Below are positions 54,268 through 62,698 of a stretch of DNA of 64,000 nucleotides, one piece after another. The DNA lies in assembly GCA_023409535.1 (NCBI GenBank), contig JAEYGZ010000039.1:248001-312000 (forward strand), read 5' to 3'. Numbering within the stretch: the first letter of the stretch is position 1; each line of letters starts with the position of its first letter. The notes below the pieces were generated by a model. It was not told the DNA's origin. It made no database searches and saw nothing but the letters and a program-made list of their open reading frames with translations. This stretch comes from Bacillota bacterium. GTDB taxonomy: Bacteria > Bacillota > Clostridia > Lachnospirales > Lachnospiraceae. Position numbers and translations under genes: made by a program.

Positions 54268-56868
54268 ATGAGTATAAAGGGAAAACTTATCTTAATCGGT
54301 ATTTGTATCGTAATCGTAATCACAATATTTACGGTTAATGTAGTGCGAAGGATCAATGAGAAGAATGAAAACGGGCAGGAAAATAACCTTTTGCAGGAAG
54401 ATGTGATTACTCGTGCAGAGGCATATCGTCTTCTCAGTTATCTGGAGTATGACCGTTACGAGCGGGCAAGTCTTCCCAAGGGGTTTACTTATTCCAAGGA
54501 GGATATGTCGGGTTGGTATGATACCTTTGTGAATGCGGTATGGAAGATGGGTCTCATCGACCTGGAGGTGACCCAGTCTCCCGCAGATGCTCTGTCCTAC
54601 GGGGAATGCAAGGAATTAATTGACCGGCTGATTATGAACAATCCGGCCTATCAGGCGGCCTATTCGGGAATATCCTTTGATTTTACCAGAGCAGCGAATA
54701 ATATGCCGGTGCAGGACTTTCTGGAGCTTTATGCGGCGCTAACCGCAATTCTTCCGGAGAAGGATCAGAAGCTGAAGGAAGAAACCCTTCTGGTACTGGG
54801 CAGTGAAACCGCTGAGGATGGGACAAACCGTATGATTACAAATACGGGAAAATATTATTATGACCAAGCGGCAAATTATGTGAAATATTATGAAGAATTA
54901 ATACAGGAGGTACCAGAAAGCGATTCCTCCGATAATAACAGCGCTGACGGTGCGGCGCAGGTAGATGCAGCTGCGGATAACACAGCGGAGGATAACAAAT
55001 CAGATAGCATTGATGAAACAGCGGATCAAAACAGTGATCTGGCCGTGCAGTTTCTGGACAAAGGGATCAAAGCGCTGGTATGTGGGCAGGAGCTGGTTTA
55101 TATCTATGATGAGACAACCGAGCAGATTGTCTTGCATAACGTATGGATTGAAAAGGGCGAGGGTGTACAGCTGAATATCTTTACCAACGATATTGAAAAA
55201 AGCTTATCTGCTAAGGCAAAGCTTTCTCAAAACATCGAAAAAGTAATCGGTGATATTACAATTGAGGGCGGTAAAGTTGTGAAAATCCTTCAGAAGCCGG
55301 ATATTATTCAAGGCAAGGTTCTGCAGACAGGAGAGGATTTTATAGAAATCGAGGGGTATGGTAAAGTGCCTCTGGATGAAGAGTATAAGATATACCGCGT
55401 ATACGGAAAATTGTCCATGGAGCCCACCACCAGCATTCTTGTTGGTTATGAGAACACGGACTTTGTTGTATCTTCGGGCAGGATCAGTGCCGCGTTGATT
55501 ACACAAAGTATCAAAGCCCAGAATATCCGGGTGCTTCTGCGCACCAACGGATATCAGGGATACTATCATGATAAGGTGGAGCTGACGGCTACCAGTGACT
55601 TTACCATAAGTAACAAAGATATCAATAAATCCTATAAAAAAGGTGATAAGGTTACCATTGAACCGGGGGATGAACTGCTTTCGGAAGGAAGAGTAAAGGT
55701 TGCGTCTGCGGATGAGGATGCAAAGATTGAGCTGCTTTCTCTGAAACGCTCCGACGCAAGCCCCAAATACCGCGGAACCATTGAGATAGCCCAGGAAGAG
55801 GAGGGCTTGCTGGTTGTAAATGAGCTGCCCCTGGAGGAATACCTTTATGCGATTGTCCCCAGTGAGATGCCCACCTATTATGGGCTGGAGGCCTTAAAGG
55901 TCCAGGCAGTCTGCGCCAGAAGCTATGCTTATCGCCATCTTGTTGCCAATAGCTTAAGCCAATATGGCGCCCATGTAGACGACAGTGTTGGCTATCAGGT
56001 TTACAACAGCATTCCTGAAAATGAGGATTCCATTCTGGCAGTAAAGGATACCTATGGTAAGGTAATTGAATATAACGGCGAAGTAATCACGGCATATTAT
56101 TTTTCCACCTCCTGCGGACATACCGCGAAAGCCTCTGAGGTATGGGCATATGATGTGGATTATCCATACCTGGAAGGAAAGCTTCTGGCTATGACGGATG
56201 CTGGAGAAGATGTTCCTGCGGGGAGCGGTCCGGAGGCATTATATGAGGATTTATCTTCAGAGGATAGCTTCCGAAGCTTTATCGAAGAGACGGTTCCTAC
56301 CACGGACAGCGATTTTAGCTGGTACCGCTGGAAGGTGACCATTGAGGCCAAGGAGCTCAAGCAGGTAATTGATCAGAATCTTGCAGGCCGCTACAATGCC
56401 AATCCCCAGCTTATTCTTACGAAGACGGGGAAGGAGGAAGAAACCGGCAAGGATGTTTTTGAAAGCATTCCGGTGGATACGGCAGGCGATATTGTGGATA
56501 TTTCGGTGCTGAAAAGGGAAAGCAGCGGAATCATCTCCGAGCTGCTGATTACCGGAAGCAAGAATACCATACGGGTGAAGACGGAATACAATATCCGGGC
56601 ACTGCTGGCACCAATCGCGGATACGATCGTAAGACAGGATGACAGCAAGGTTGAGAATTTAAGTCTGCTGCCAAGTGCTTTTTTTCTCATAGACAAAGAG
56701 GAAAAGAGCGGCAAGATCAGCAGTATCACCTTAAACGGCGGCGGCTACGGCCATGGCGTAGGCATGAGCCAGAACGGTGTAAAAACCCTGGCGGATGCCG
56801 GAGAGGATTATGAGAGCATCGTGAAATACTTCTATGAGGGAATAGAAATGGGTTTTATTTATGAGTAA
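54268..56868 (+). CDS. Large SpoIID/LytB-domain protein
   Basis: 866 aa, with an N-terminal membrane anchor (about residues 6-24). The C-terminal half has a SpoIID/LytB domain: LPLEEYLYAIVPSEMPTYYG, LKVQAVCARSYAYRHL, TAYYFSTSCGHTAKASEVW and GGYGHGVGMSQNGVKTLADA, all conserved sites of SpoIID lytic transglycosylases. The first half (about residues 40-420) is a separate region with an acidic low-complexity linker (DSSDNNSADGAAQVDAAADN). Classical SpoIID is about 340 aa, so this is a fused or vegetative LytB-like form that may modify peptidoglycan during division or sporulation. It meets the next gene head-on, overlapping 14 bases. Confidence 0.85.
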   Translation: MSIKGKLILIGICIVIVITIFTVNVVRRINEKNENGQENNLLQEDVITRAEAYRLLSYLEYDRYERASLPKGFTYSKEDMSGWYDTFVNAVWKMGLIDLEVTQSPADALSYGECKELIDRLIMNNPAYQAAYSGISFDFTRAANNMPVQDFLELYAALTAILPEKDQKLKEETLLVLGSETAEDGTNRMITNTGKYYYDQAANYVKYYEELIQEVPESDSSDNNSADGAAQVDAAADNTAEDNKSDSIDETADQNSDLAVQFLDKGIKALVCGQELVYIYDETTEQIVLHNVWIEKGEGVQLNIFTNDIEKSLSAKAKLSQNIEKVIGDITIEGGKVVKILQKPDIIQGKVLQTGEDFIEIEGYGKVPLDEEYKIYRVYGKLSMEPTTSILVGYENTDFVVSSGRISAALITQSIKAQNIRVLLRTNGYQGYYHDKVELTATSDFTISNKDINKSYKKGDKVTIEPGDELLSEGRVKVASADEDAKIELLSLKRSDASPKYRGTIEIAQEEEGLLVVNELPLEEYLYAIVPSEMPTYYGLEALKVQAVCARSYAYRHLVANSLSQYGAHVDDSVGYQVYNSIPENEDSILAVKDTYGKVIEYNGEVITAYYFSTSCGHTAKASEVWAYDVDYPYLEGKLLAMTDAGEDVPAGSGPEALYEDLSSEDSFRSFIEETVPTTDSDFSWYRWKVTIEAKELKQVIDQNLAGRYNANPQLILTKTGKEEETGKDVFESIPVDTAGDIVDISVLKRESSGIISELLITGSKNTIRVKTEYNIRALLAPIADTIVRQDDSKVENLSLLPSAFFLIDKEEKSGKISSITLNGGGYGHGVGMSQNGVKTLADAGEDYESIVKYFYEGIEMGFIYE

Positions 56869-57763
56869 GCTGTTCTTTGCCGGGTCTGCTGTAGATGAGC
56901 CTGATTTTTTGAATGAATTCCTTGTTCTCAAACAGGAGATTAAACTCCGCGCCGAGAAACAGGATATACATACAGAAGTAAAGCCACAGCATGAATAAAA
57001 CCACAGCAGTCAGGCTCCCGTAGGTAGAAGCATAATTGGAGAAATTATCAATGTAATAGGAAAATGCGTAGGAAAAGCCCATCCACCCTGCAGCGCAAAG
57101 CATAGCACCCGGCAGTTGGCTTGAAAAACAGCATTTGCGGTTTGGTATAACAATATAGATGAATAGAAAGAAAATAATCAGGATAATCAAACCGATGATT
57201 GTTCTGAGGCTGATAATTAAAAATGCGGTATCCCGAAGGATCGGAAGCTTCTGCTCGATCCAGTAATATAAACGATTACCGAATACGAATAATACCATGG
57301 TGAGAATAATCATAACCGCAAAAATCAGAGTATAGAGAGCGGATATCGCACGAAGGAGCAGGCCGTTACGAGTCTCGTCGATTTCATTTACGGAATTAAG
57401 CCCCTGCATAATCGCAAGAAAGCCTTTACCGGCAGACCACAGAGTTGTGATGGCTGTTATAGAGATTAAGGTAGTGGAGGCAGCAGTGCTGTAAATCTCA
57501 TAAATGACTGTTTTAATCATGGAGTTGATGGTACTGGGAAATATTTCTGAGATTAAGGTCAACATACCGTCCCTGTCATACGGAACGTAGGGCAGAATCA
57601 GTTGCAGTATGCTTAAGAACAGCATAATAAAGGGGAAAAAAGAGATGATGATAAAGAATGCTGCCTGTGTTGAATATGCAGCTACATGATCATCCCTGAT
57701 TTTCCTTGATAGCAGATTGATGACACGAATTGTTGCTTTCATTGTTCCCATATAACGCTCCAT
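56855..57763 (-). CDS. YihY/BrkB-family inner membrane protein
   Basis: 302 aa with about six helices and the family segments AAFFIIISFFPFIMLFLSIL, GLNSVNEIDETRNGLLLRAI and YGSLTAVVLFMLWLYFCMYI. The family (once called ribonuclease BN) is of unknown transport-like function. Its 3' end overlaps that of the convergent SpoIID/LytB-like gene by 14 bases, with no terminator between them, so the transcripts may interfere. Confidence 0.85.
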   Translation of the reverse strand: MERYMGTMKATIRVINLLSRKIRDDHVAAYSTQAAFFIIISFFPFIMLFLSILQLILPYVPYDRDGMLTLISEIFPSTINSMIKTVIYEIYSTAASTTLISITAITTLWSAGKGFLAIMQGLNSVNEIDETRNGLLLRAISALYTLIFAVMIILTMVLFVFGNRLYYWIEQKLPILRDTAFLIISLRTIIGLIILIIFFLFIYIVIPNRKCCFSSQLPGAMLCAAGWMGFSYAFSYYIDNFSNYASTYGSLTAVVLFMLWLYFCMYILFLGAEFNLLFENKEFIQKIRLIYSRPGKEQLTHK

Positions 57764-58229
57764 TCTATGTTATACGAAGTGTGACCCTTTTTCACATTAA
57801 CACCAGAAAGTTGGTTTGTCAATTTATACAGATTTGAGGTTGCCGCATGATACTGACAGTTATATTATGCGACAGCCTCTTTTTACACTATTCATTTTAT
57901 TATATGAAAAATATTCATGTCCAATGCGACGTTTATCGCTCCGGGAAATGACCTGGGGGATTTATCGGGGGAAGATAGGAAAGCTTATGGCAGCCCAATG
58001 ATAACAGATCAGCATTTTGTCGAGGGTAAAAGGTGAAAAATATTGATAAATACTGCGTATTAAGTTATAATATTTATAATATTTTCCCAAAGGTGTACAG
58101 AAGTCCTTGATTTTTCCAATTTTTATAGTATTATGGTAATAAGGACAAGGTGTGCGGGTGACCATTGAGATCTGTGATATGCGCTGAAAGAATGTTTTTG
58201 CTGAAAATAACAGCGGAATGGAGATATCT
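57764..58229. promoter_or_regulatory. 466-base gap with tandem promoters before the small-protein/TPR genes
   Basis: Two rightward promoters are visible: TTGATA (58043-58048), 17 bases, TATAAT (58066-58071), and TTGATT (58107-58112), 16 bases, TATTAT (58129-58134). The left part (57772-57900) contains GTGTGA...TCACA, a weak echo of the hairpin repeat family; no gene is visible there. Confidence 0.6.
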
Positions 58230-58370
58230 ATGATAAATTTTGATGAGGAAATCGAGAAGTTTCAACCGAGTCTTGAAGTCGAACAGGCGGAAGATGTCAT
58301 TAACAATAATGATTTAACGGATGTTGCTGATATTTTAAAGGAAATACTAAAGGGGAATAAAGACAAATAA
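58230..58370 (+). CDS. 46-aa acidic protein upstream of the TPR gene
   Basis: MINFDEEIEKFQPSLEVEQA followed by EDVINNNDLTDVADILKEIL and KGNKDK. GGAG lies seven bases before ATG 58230. The sequence is helical and highly acidic, with no membrane segment or cysteine, and it ends 30 bases before the TPR gene, so the two are probably cotranscribed. Function is unknown; the tidy codon pattern and ribosome site argue that it is real. Confidence 0.65.
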   Translation: MINFDEEIEKFQPSLEVEQAEDVINNNDLTDVADILKEILKGNKDK

Positions 58371-58400
58371 CCAATAGATTAGAACGGCAGGTGGGATGAT

Positions 58401-59804
58401 ATGATTTGCCCGAATTGCGGAAGTAATATGTCGGACAAAAAGACACGGTGTGATCGTTGCGGTATGGATATGACAATATACCGTAAGATATACAGAGCGT
58501 CCAATGAACATTATAATAACGGCTTGGCAAGAGCGAAGGTACGGGATTTATCCGGTGCAATCATCTCTTTAAAGAACAGCCTTGAACTCAATAAAATGAA
58601 TACCAGTGCCAGAAATCTTCTGGGACTCATCTATTATGAGATGGGAGAAACCGTTGCTGCGCTCAGCGAATGGGTGATCAGCAAGCATTTTCAGCCCACC
58701 GGCAATGATGCAGACGAGTATATCAATAAGGTGCAATCCAATCCAACAAAGCTGGATGCGCTAAATCAGGCAATTAAAAGATACAATACGGCATTGACCC
58801 TGGCGAAACAAGGCAGCGGCGATTTGTCCATCATACAGCTGAAGAAAGTTGTTAGCTTAAATCCGCATTTTATCAGAGCATATCATTTGCTGGCACTTCT
58901 TCACATGAAGATAAATGATAATGAGAAAGCAAGAAAGTATCTGAATAAAGCATTAAAGATTGATGTATCCAATACGGCGACCCTGCGTTACCTAAAGGAA
59001 ATGGATGCGCAGGAGGCTGCAGACAAGGATCCGGACAGTAATCCGGAAGCAGAGAATACGGGCACAGGTGCAATTATGCCGATTTCCTCCTACCGTGAGG
59101 ACAAGCCCAATATTATCGCTTATATTAATCTGGTAATCGGTGTTATCATCGGCATAGCCGTGACGGCACTCCTTGTGATCCCCACCTTGAAGAAAAACCA
59201 ATTCGCTGATGATCAAAACGCTGTGGATTATGGTACCATCAGTGCACAATTGGAGGAGAAGGATAATACGATTGCCAACCTTCAGAATGATTTGGCGGAT
59301 CAGAAAAAGCAGGTGAAAGAGCTTCAGACTCAGATTGACGGCTTTGAGGTGCCTGAGGAAAACACGGGCTTATTAGATCCGGTATTTCAGGCAGTGCGGC
59401 TATATCTGGCGGAGCTTGAGAAACCGGAGAGTAGTCGTGATTACAATGCTTTGGCTGATGTACTGCTGACGATTGATGAAAGCAAGATTGAAAGTAGTAC
59501 TGTTCAGACCTTGATCACTACGATGCGGACAGTCGCTTATCCTGAGGCAGCCCGGGACCATTATGATATTGGCCATGATGAGCTGTATGCCCATAAAAAG
59601 TATGAGGAAGCACTGGTGGAGCTTCAGAAGTCAATGCTTCTTGATCCTACGGATGTAGATCCGGTTTACTTTATTGCAAGAAGCTATCATCGTCTGGGCG
59701 ACAAAGAAAATGCCGCTTTGTATTATAATATTGTATTAACGGATTTCCCGGAGTCTGATCGTGTCTCTGACGCTCAGGATTTCCTGGAGCAGGTTACGGA
59801 TTAA
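58401..59804 (+). CDS. Zinc-ribbon/TPR membrane protein
   Basis: 467 aa. N-terminal zinc ribbon (C3, C6, C17, C20 in CPNCGS...CDRCGM), several TPR units (residues about 35-195), one membrane helix (about 241-263), a coiled-coil segment (about 280-315) and further TPR units to the end (KYEEALVELQKSMLLDPTDV). The layout suggests a scaffold that places cytosolic TPRs on one side and outside TPRs on the other. It sits before the spoIIA operon, but its own promoters and terminator make it a separate unit. Function unknown. Confidence 0.8.
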   Translation: MICPNCGSNMSDKKTRCDRCGMDMTIYRKIYRASNEHYNNGLARAKVRDLSGAIISLKNSLELNKMNTSARNLLGLIYYEMGETVAALSEWVISKHFQPTGNDADEYINKVQSNPTKLDALNQAIKRYNTALTLAKQGSGDLSIIQLKKVVSLNPHFIRAYHLLALLHMKINDNEKARKYLNKALKIDVSNTATLRYLKEMDAQEAADKDPDSNPEAENTGTGAIMPISSYREDKPNIIAYINLVIGVIIGIAVTALLVIPTLKKNQFADDQNAVDYGTISAQLEEKDNTIANLQNDLADQKKQVKELQTQIDGFEVPEENTGLLDPVFQAVRLYLAELEKPESSRDYNALADVLLTIDESKIESSTVQTLITTMRTVAYPEAARDHYDIGHDELYAHKKYEEALVELQKSMLLDPTDVDPVYFIARSYHRLGDKENAALYYNIVLTDFPESDRVSDAQDFLEQVTD

Positions 59805-59839
59805 GCAATTAATGAACTTAAGATAAGATGCTTTGAAAG

Positions 59840-59897
59840 AAAGACGTTTCATGGTGAATGGTCAAGGCTGTTAAACAGCGAGCCGTTCCATAAAAGG
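59840..59897 (+). terminator. Probable terminator of the TPR gene
   Basis: AAAGAC and GTCTTT arms (about 59838-59845 and 59885-59893) with an inner GGCTGTT/AACAGC-like stem and a seven-T run. Confidence 0.6.
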
Positions 59898-59965
59898 TCT
59901 TTTTTTCGTTGCCGTAATTAGGGTCTTACTTAATATTGTACTATAGTCAGGAGGGAAATTTACTT

Positions 59966-60358
59966 ATGCAGGATGCGAAAAAACCGAATAATGGCAGCCA
60001 AAGAATCAGTGAAGGCGGTGCAACCTACGACATTTATCAAAGATGTCTTGTCATTCGGCTGAACGAGGAGTTGGATCATCATAATGCACTGCGCATTAGG
60101 GAAAAGGCGGACAAGCTGATTGACCGTAATAACATTAAGCATATCATTTTTGACTTTTCCGGTGCAGGGTTTATGGACAGTGCAGGAATTGGTGTGATTA
60201 TGGGCAGGTACCGCAAGGTAATCTTTATCGGGGGTAAAACAGCGGTAGCAGGTGTAAGCTCATCGGTCGACCGTATTTTCCGTTTATCCGGCCTTTATAA
60301 GATTATTGAAAAGTATGACACTGTCGAAAATGCATTGAATATTATGCAGAGTCCGTAA
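59966..60358 (+). CDS. spoIIAA: Anti-anti-sigma factor SpoIIAA
   Basis: 130 aa STAS domain. It frees SigF by binding SpoIIAB in the forespore; it is switched by phosphorylation of a serine, here S72 in FMDSAGIGVIMG. The fold landmarks IRLNEELDHHNALRIREKAD and GLYKIIEKYDT are present. ATG 59966 follows AGGAGGG; TTG at 59936 has no site. First gene of the spoIIA operon; SigH-type promoter elements are not obvious, so I do not mark one. Confidence 0.95.
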   Translation: MQDAKKPNNGSQRISEGGATYDIYQRCLVIRLNEELDHHNALRIREKADKLIDRNNIKHIIFDFSGAGFMDSAGIGVIMGRYRKVIFIGGKTAVAGVSSSVDRIFRLSGLYKIIEKYDTVENALNIMQSP

Positions 60359-60403
60359 GCTAAAAAGCATCAGGAAGGAAAGGAAAGGGGATAAGATATC
60401 ATT

Positions 60404-60877
60404 ATGAAGGATAAGAATGAAATGACATTGGAGTTTGAAAGCAAGTCCCAGAATGAAAGCTTTGCAAGGACAGTAGTAGCTGCCTTTGCCACGCAGCTGG
60501 ACCCGACGATTGAGGAGTTGGCGGATATTAAGACAGCCGTATCCGAAGCGGTGACCAATTCTATTATTCACGGCTATTCTAATACCATCGGAACGATCAG
60601 AATGCATTGCGTGATCTGTGGGAATGAGCTGATGGTAGAAATACAGGATGCAGGAGTTGGTATTGAAAATATCGAGAAGGCTATGGAACCGCTGTACACC
60701 ACAAGGCCCGAGCTGGAGCGCTCCGGTATGGGCTTCTCCTTTATGGAAGCCTTTATGGATGATCTGGAGGTAGAATCCGAACTGGGCAAAGGAACCTTGG
60801 TACGAATGAAAAAAAAAGTGGGGAAAACGGATAGAGTGAAAGAGTATACACAGGAAGCCAATCAGAAGGTAGTGTGA
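60404..60877 (+). CDS. spoIIAB: Anti-sigma F factor/serine kinase SpoIIAB
   Basis: 157 aa GHKL-type protein kinase that binds SigF and phosphorylates SpoIIAA. The ATP-binding N box is in SEAVTNSIIHGYS (N52) and the G box region VEIQDAGVGIENIEKAME and SGMGFSFMEAFMD follow. Usual length is about 146. AGGAAAGG upstream of ATG 60404. The stop (60875-60877) is inside the left arm of a hairpin repeat, so the gene end is fused to that element. The C-terminal tail (DRVKEYTQEANQKVV) may have been extended or changed by it. Confidence 0.95.
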   Translation: MKDKNEMTLEFESKSQNESFARTVVAAFATQLDPTIEELADIKTAVSEAVTNSIIHGYSNTIGTIRMHCVICGNELMVEIQDAGVGIENIEKAMEPLYTTRPELERSGMGFSFMEAFMDDLEVESELGKGTLVRMKKKVGKTDRVKEYTQEANQKVV

Positions 60878-61071
60878 ATTATTGAAAAGCATAATTCACA
60901 CGGCGAATTTGTGCTGATGCCCAAATTCACGGGCATTGGCGGCATGCAGGTTTTGGTGTGAAAATAAAAAGCCGGCCTCGCAAAAGCATGCGAGCCAAAT
61001 GTGCTGCACAAACTTCAAATGTGAAGAAGGGAGTAGTGTGAAAATAAAGTTATTTTCACACGGGTATTAAT
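60872..61071 (+). repeat. Dispersed hairpin repeat, copy 3, between spoIIAB and sigF
   Basis: GTGTGAATTAT/ATAATTCACAC (60872-60882 and 60891-60901) starts at the spoIIAB stop codon. The middle holds CCCAAATTCACGGGCATTGG and CGGCATG (as in copy 1) and a CTCGCA/TGCGAG hairpin (60977-60994). The end is a perfect 12-bp hairpin GTGTGAAAATAA/TTATTTTCACAC (61036-61047 and 61050-61061), 10 bases before the sigF start codon. Confidence 0.85.
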
Positions 61072-61788
61072 GTGGATACGCTTGAGTTAATCAGACTGTC
61101 CAAGGAAGGTGACCGGGAAGCCAGGGACCGGGTAGTAACGGAGAATGTGGGTCTGGTTTGGAGCATTGTCCGAAGGTTTGCTAATCGCGGGCATGAGATG
61201 GAGGATTTGTTCCAAATCGGAAGCATTGGGCTGATCAAGGCTATTGATAAGTTTGATTCCACTTATGAGGTTAAGTTCTCAACCTATGCGGTGCCGATGA
61301 TTACGGGTGAAATAAAGCGCTTTTTGCGCGATGACGGAATGATCAAGGTCAGCAGGTCACTGAAAGAGACAGCGGCAAAAATCAGAATCGTACGGGAAAA
61401 GTATGGCAATCTGCATGGCAGGGAGCCTACACTGGATGAAATTGAGGAAGAGCTGAATATTGATAAAGATGAGATCATTATGGCGCTGGAGACCGGTGCA
61501 GAAGTTGAATCATTATATAAGACCATATATCAGGGGGACGGAAGTCCAATTTATCTGATTGATAAATTAGCAGAAACAAAAGACGAAAGTGAAAATTTAG
61601 TGGACAGGCTTGCTCTGCGGGAAATCATCGCATCGTTGGATGAGAAGGAGCAGGAGATCATCAGGCTTCGATACTTTAAAGATAGAACACAGACGGATAT
61701 CGCTAAGGAGCTTGGGATTTCACAGGTACAGGTATCCAGAATGGAAAAGAGAATTTTAAAGATCATGAGAGAAAAGTTGGGAGCATAG
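61072..61788 (+). CDS. sigF: Sporulation sigma factor SigF
   Basis: 238 aa. It directs forespore transcription early in sporulation. Region 2 reads NVGLVWSIVRRFANRGHEME and DLFQIGSIGLIKAIDKFDSTYEVKFSTYA-type features; region 4 ends TQTDIAKELGISQVQVSRME. The start is GTG 61072: no Shine-Dalgarno is visible, since the preceding 35 bases are a hairpin repeat, and an in-frame stop at 61045-61047 excludes an earlier start. Normally the spoIIAB and sigF genes touch or overlap; here about 195 bases of repeat separate them, which could lower SigF synthesis relative to SpoIIAB. Confidence 0.93.
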   Translation: MDTLELIRLSKEGDREARDRVVTENVGLVWSIVRRFANRGHEMEDLFQIGSIGLIKAIDKFDSTYEVKFSTYAVPMITGEIKRFLRDDGMIKVSRSLKETAAKIRIVREKYGNLHGREPTLDEIEEELNIDKDEIIMALETGAEVESLYKTIYQGDGSPIYLIDKLAETKDESENLVDRLALREIIASLDEKEQEIIRLRYFKDRTQTDIAKELGISQVQVSRMEKRILKIMREKLGA

Positions 61789-61992
61789 TGTGAAAATAAA
61801 AGGCAATTTCCACGCTTAAAACTAAATTAAGGGCTAGGCTGAGTTTACATGGGATTTTGAATAGTTATGATCATTTTTCCATATAATAAATGCAAATCGT
61901 GAAGGAAAGCATCAGATATGTCTGATGCTTTTTATTTGCCCTGAATGGGCGATTTAAACTTAACTGGAAAGTAATCGGAGAGTGATGAAGCT
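61789..61992 (+). other. sigF-to-spoVA gap with a repeat echo and terminator
   Basis: TAGTGTGAAAATAAAAGGCA (61786-61805) directly at the sigF stop repeats the left end of the hairpin family without its second arm. A terminator follows at 61906-61934. Confidence 0.5.
61906..61934 (+). terminator. Terminator between sigF and the spoVA genes
   Basis: AAAGCATCAGA (61906-61916) pairs with TCTGATGCTTT (61921-61931) with a TATG loop and T run. It separates the spoIIA and spoVA units. Confidence 0.88.
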
Positions 61993-62154
61993 ATGTCAGT
62001 TAGAAGAAGGTTTTTTGTGATTGCCACCTGTATTATCGTCGCAGCAGTTATCATTGTTGTATGCGTAAGGCTGTTTACCGGTGACAATTCGGAGGGATTT
62101 GACGGAACTTTGGTAAAGTCGGGGGCGGAGGCAGTATATCAGTTTATTGTCTGA
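61993..62154 (+). CDS. 53-aa single-span membrane protein before spoVAC
   Basis: MSVRRRFFVIATCIIVAAVI followed by IVVCVRLFTGDNS and EGFDGTLVKSGAEAVYQFIV. A positively charged start precedes one hydrophobic helix (residues about 7-27) and a short outside tail. GGAGAG before ATG 61993. The ORF ends 28 bases before spoVAC, so it should be expressed with the SigG-type spoVA operon. Small proteins of similar place are known in some spore formers; this one is unassigned. Confidence 0.65.
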   Translation: MSVRRRFFVIATCIIVAAVIIVVCVRLFTGDNSEGFDGTLVKSGAEAVYQFIV

Positions 62155-62182
62155 GGTATGGAAGGCAAGAAGGAGGCATAAC

Positions 62183-62689
62183 ATGGCAAATCAACAAAAA
62201 GGATCCGTATCCAAGGTTGTTCAGGAACAGGATAAACAAAAGCGAAATGAGGCTTATAGCCAATACGTGAAGGACAGTACTCCAAAATTCAGTATGATAA
62301 AGAATATGCTGAAGGCTTTTCTGATTGGTGGAATTATCTGTACCCTTGGTCAGGCTTTCATAACCCTATATACAAACATGGGGGCGGATAAGGAGACCGC
62401 CAAGTTATATAACACAGTAACGCTTGTGTTTCTGGCTATTCTGCTCACCAGTTTAGGGTATTATCAGAAGCTTGCTAAATTCGGCGGTGCCGGAACGCTG
62501 GTCCCCATCACCGGCTTTGCAAATTCTATGGTGGCTCCGGCGGTGGAATATAAGAAAGAAGGTCAGGTCTTTGGTATCGGCTGCAAGATATTCACAATTG
62601 CCGGACCGGTGATTCTGTACGGTATTTTTACTTCGTGGGTACTGGGGTTGATTTATTACATTTTAAAGCAGCTGAATGTTGTATCTTAG
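62183..62689 (+). CDS. spoVAC: Stage V sporulation protein AC
   Basis: 168 aa, about four helices. Part of the inner-membrane channel that takes dipicolinate into spores and releases it in germination; SpoVAC is a mechanosensitive pore. Family marks: FLIGGIICTLGQAFITLYT, GFANSMVAPAVEYKKEGQVF and CKIFTIAGPVILYGIFTSW. ATG 62183 follows AAGGAGG. The operon here has C, D and E but not the longer spoVAA/AB, as is common in clostridia. Confidence 0.94.
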   Translation: MANQQKGSVSKVVQEQDKQKRNEAYSQYVKDSTPKFSMIKNMLKAFLIGGIICTLGQAFITLYTNMGADKETAKLYNTVTLVFLAILLTSLGYYQKLAKFGGAGTLVPITGFANSMVAPAVEYKKEGQVFGIGCKIFTIAGPVILYGIFTSWVLGLIYYILKQLNVVS

Positions 62690-62698
62690 GAGGTTATT

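Noticed and set aside
57816..58001. 61-aa rightward ORF in the gap before the small-protein gene
   Set aside because: No ribosome site, poor codon pattern and unlikely composition; treated as chance.
61858..61886. SigF/SigG-like promoter (TGAATA, 16 bases, CATATAA) before the spoVA genes
   Set aside because: A strong terminator at 61906-61934 follows immediately, so a transcript from it would end before spoVAC. The resemblance may be chance.
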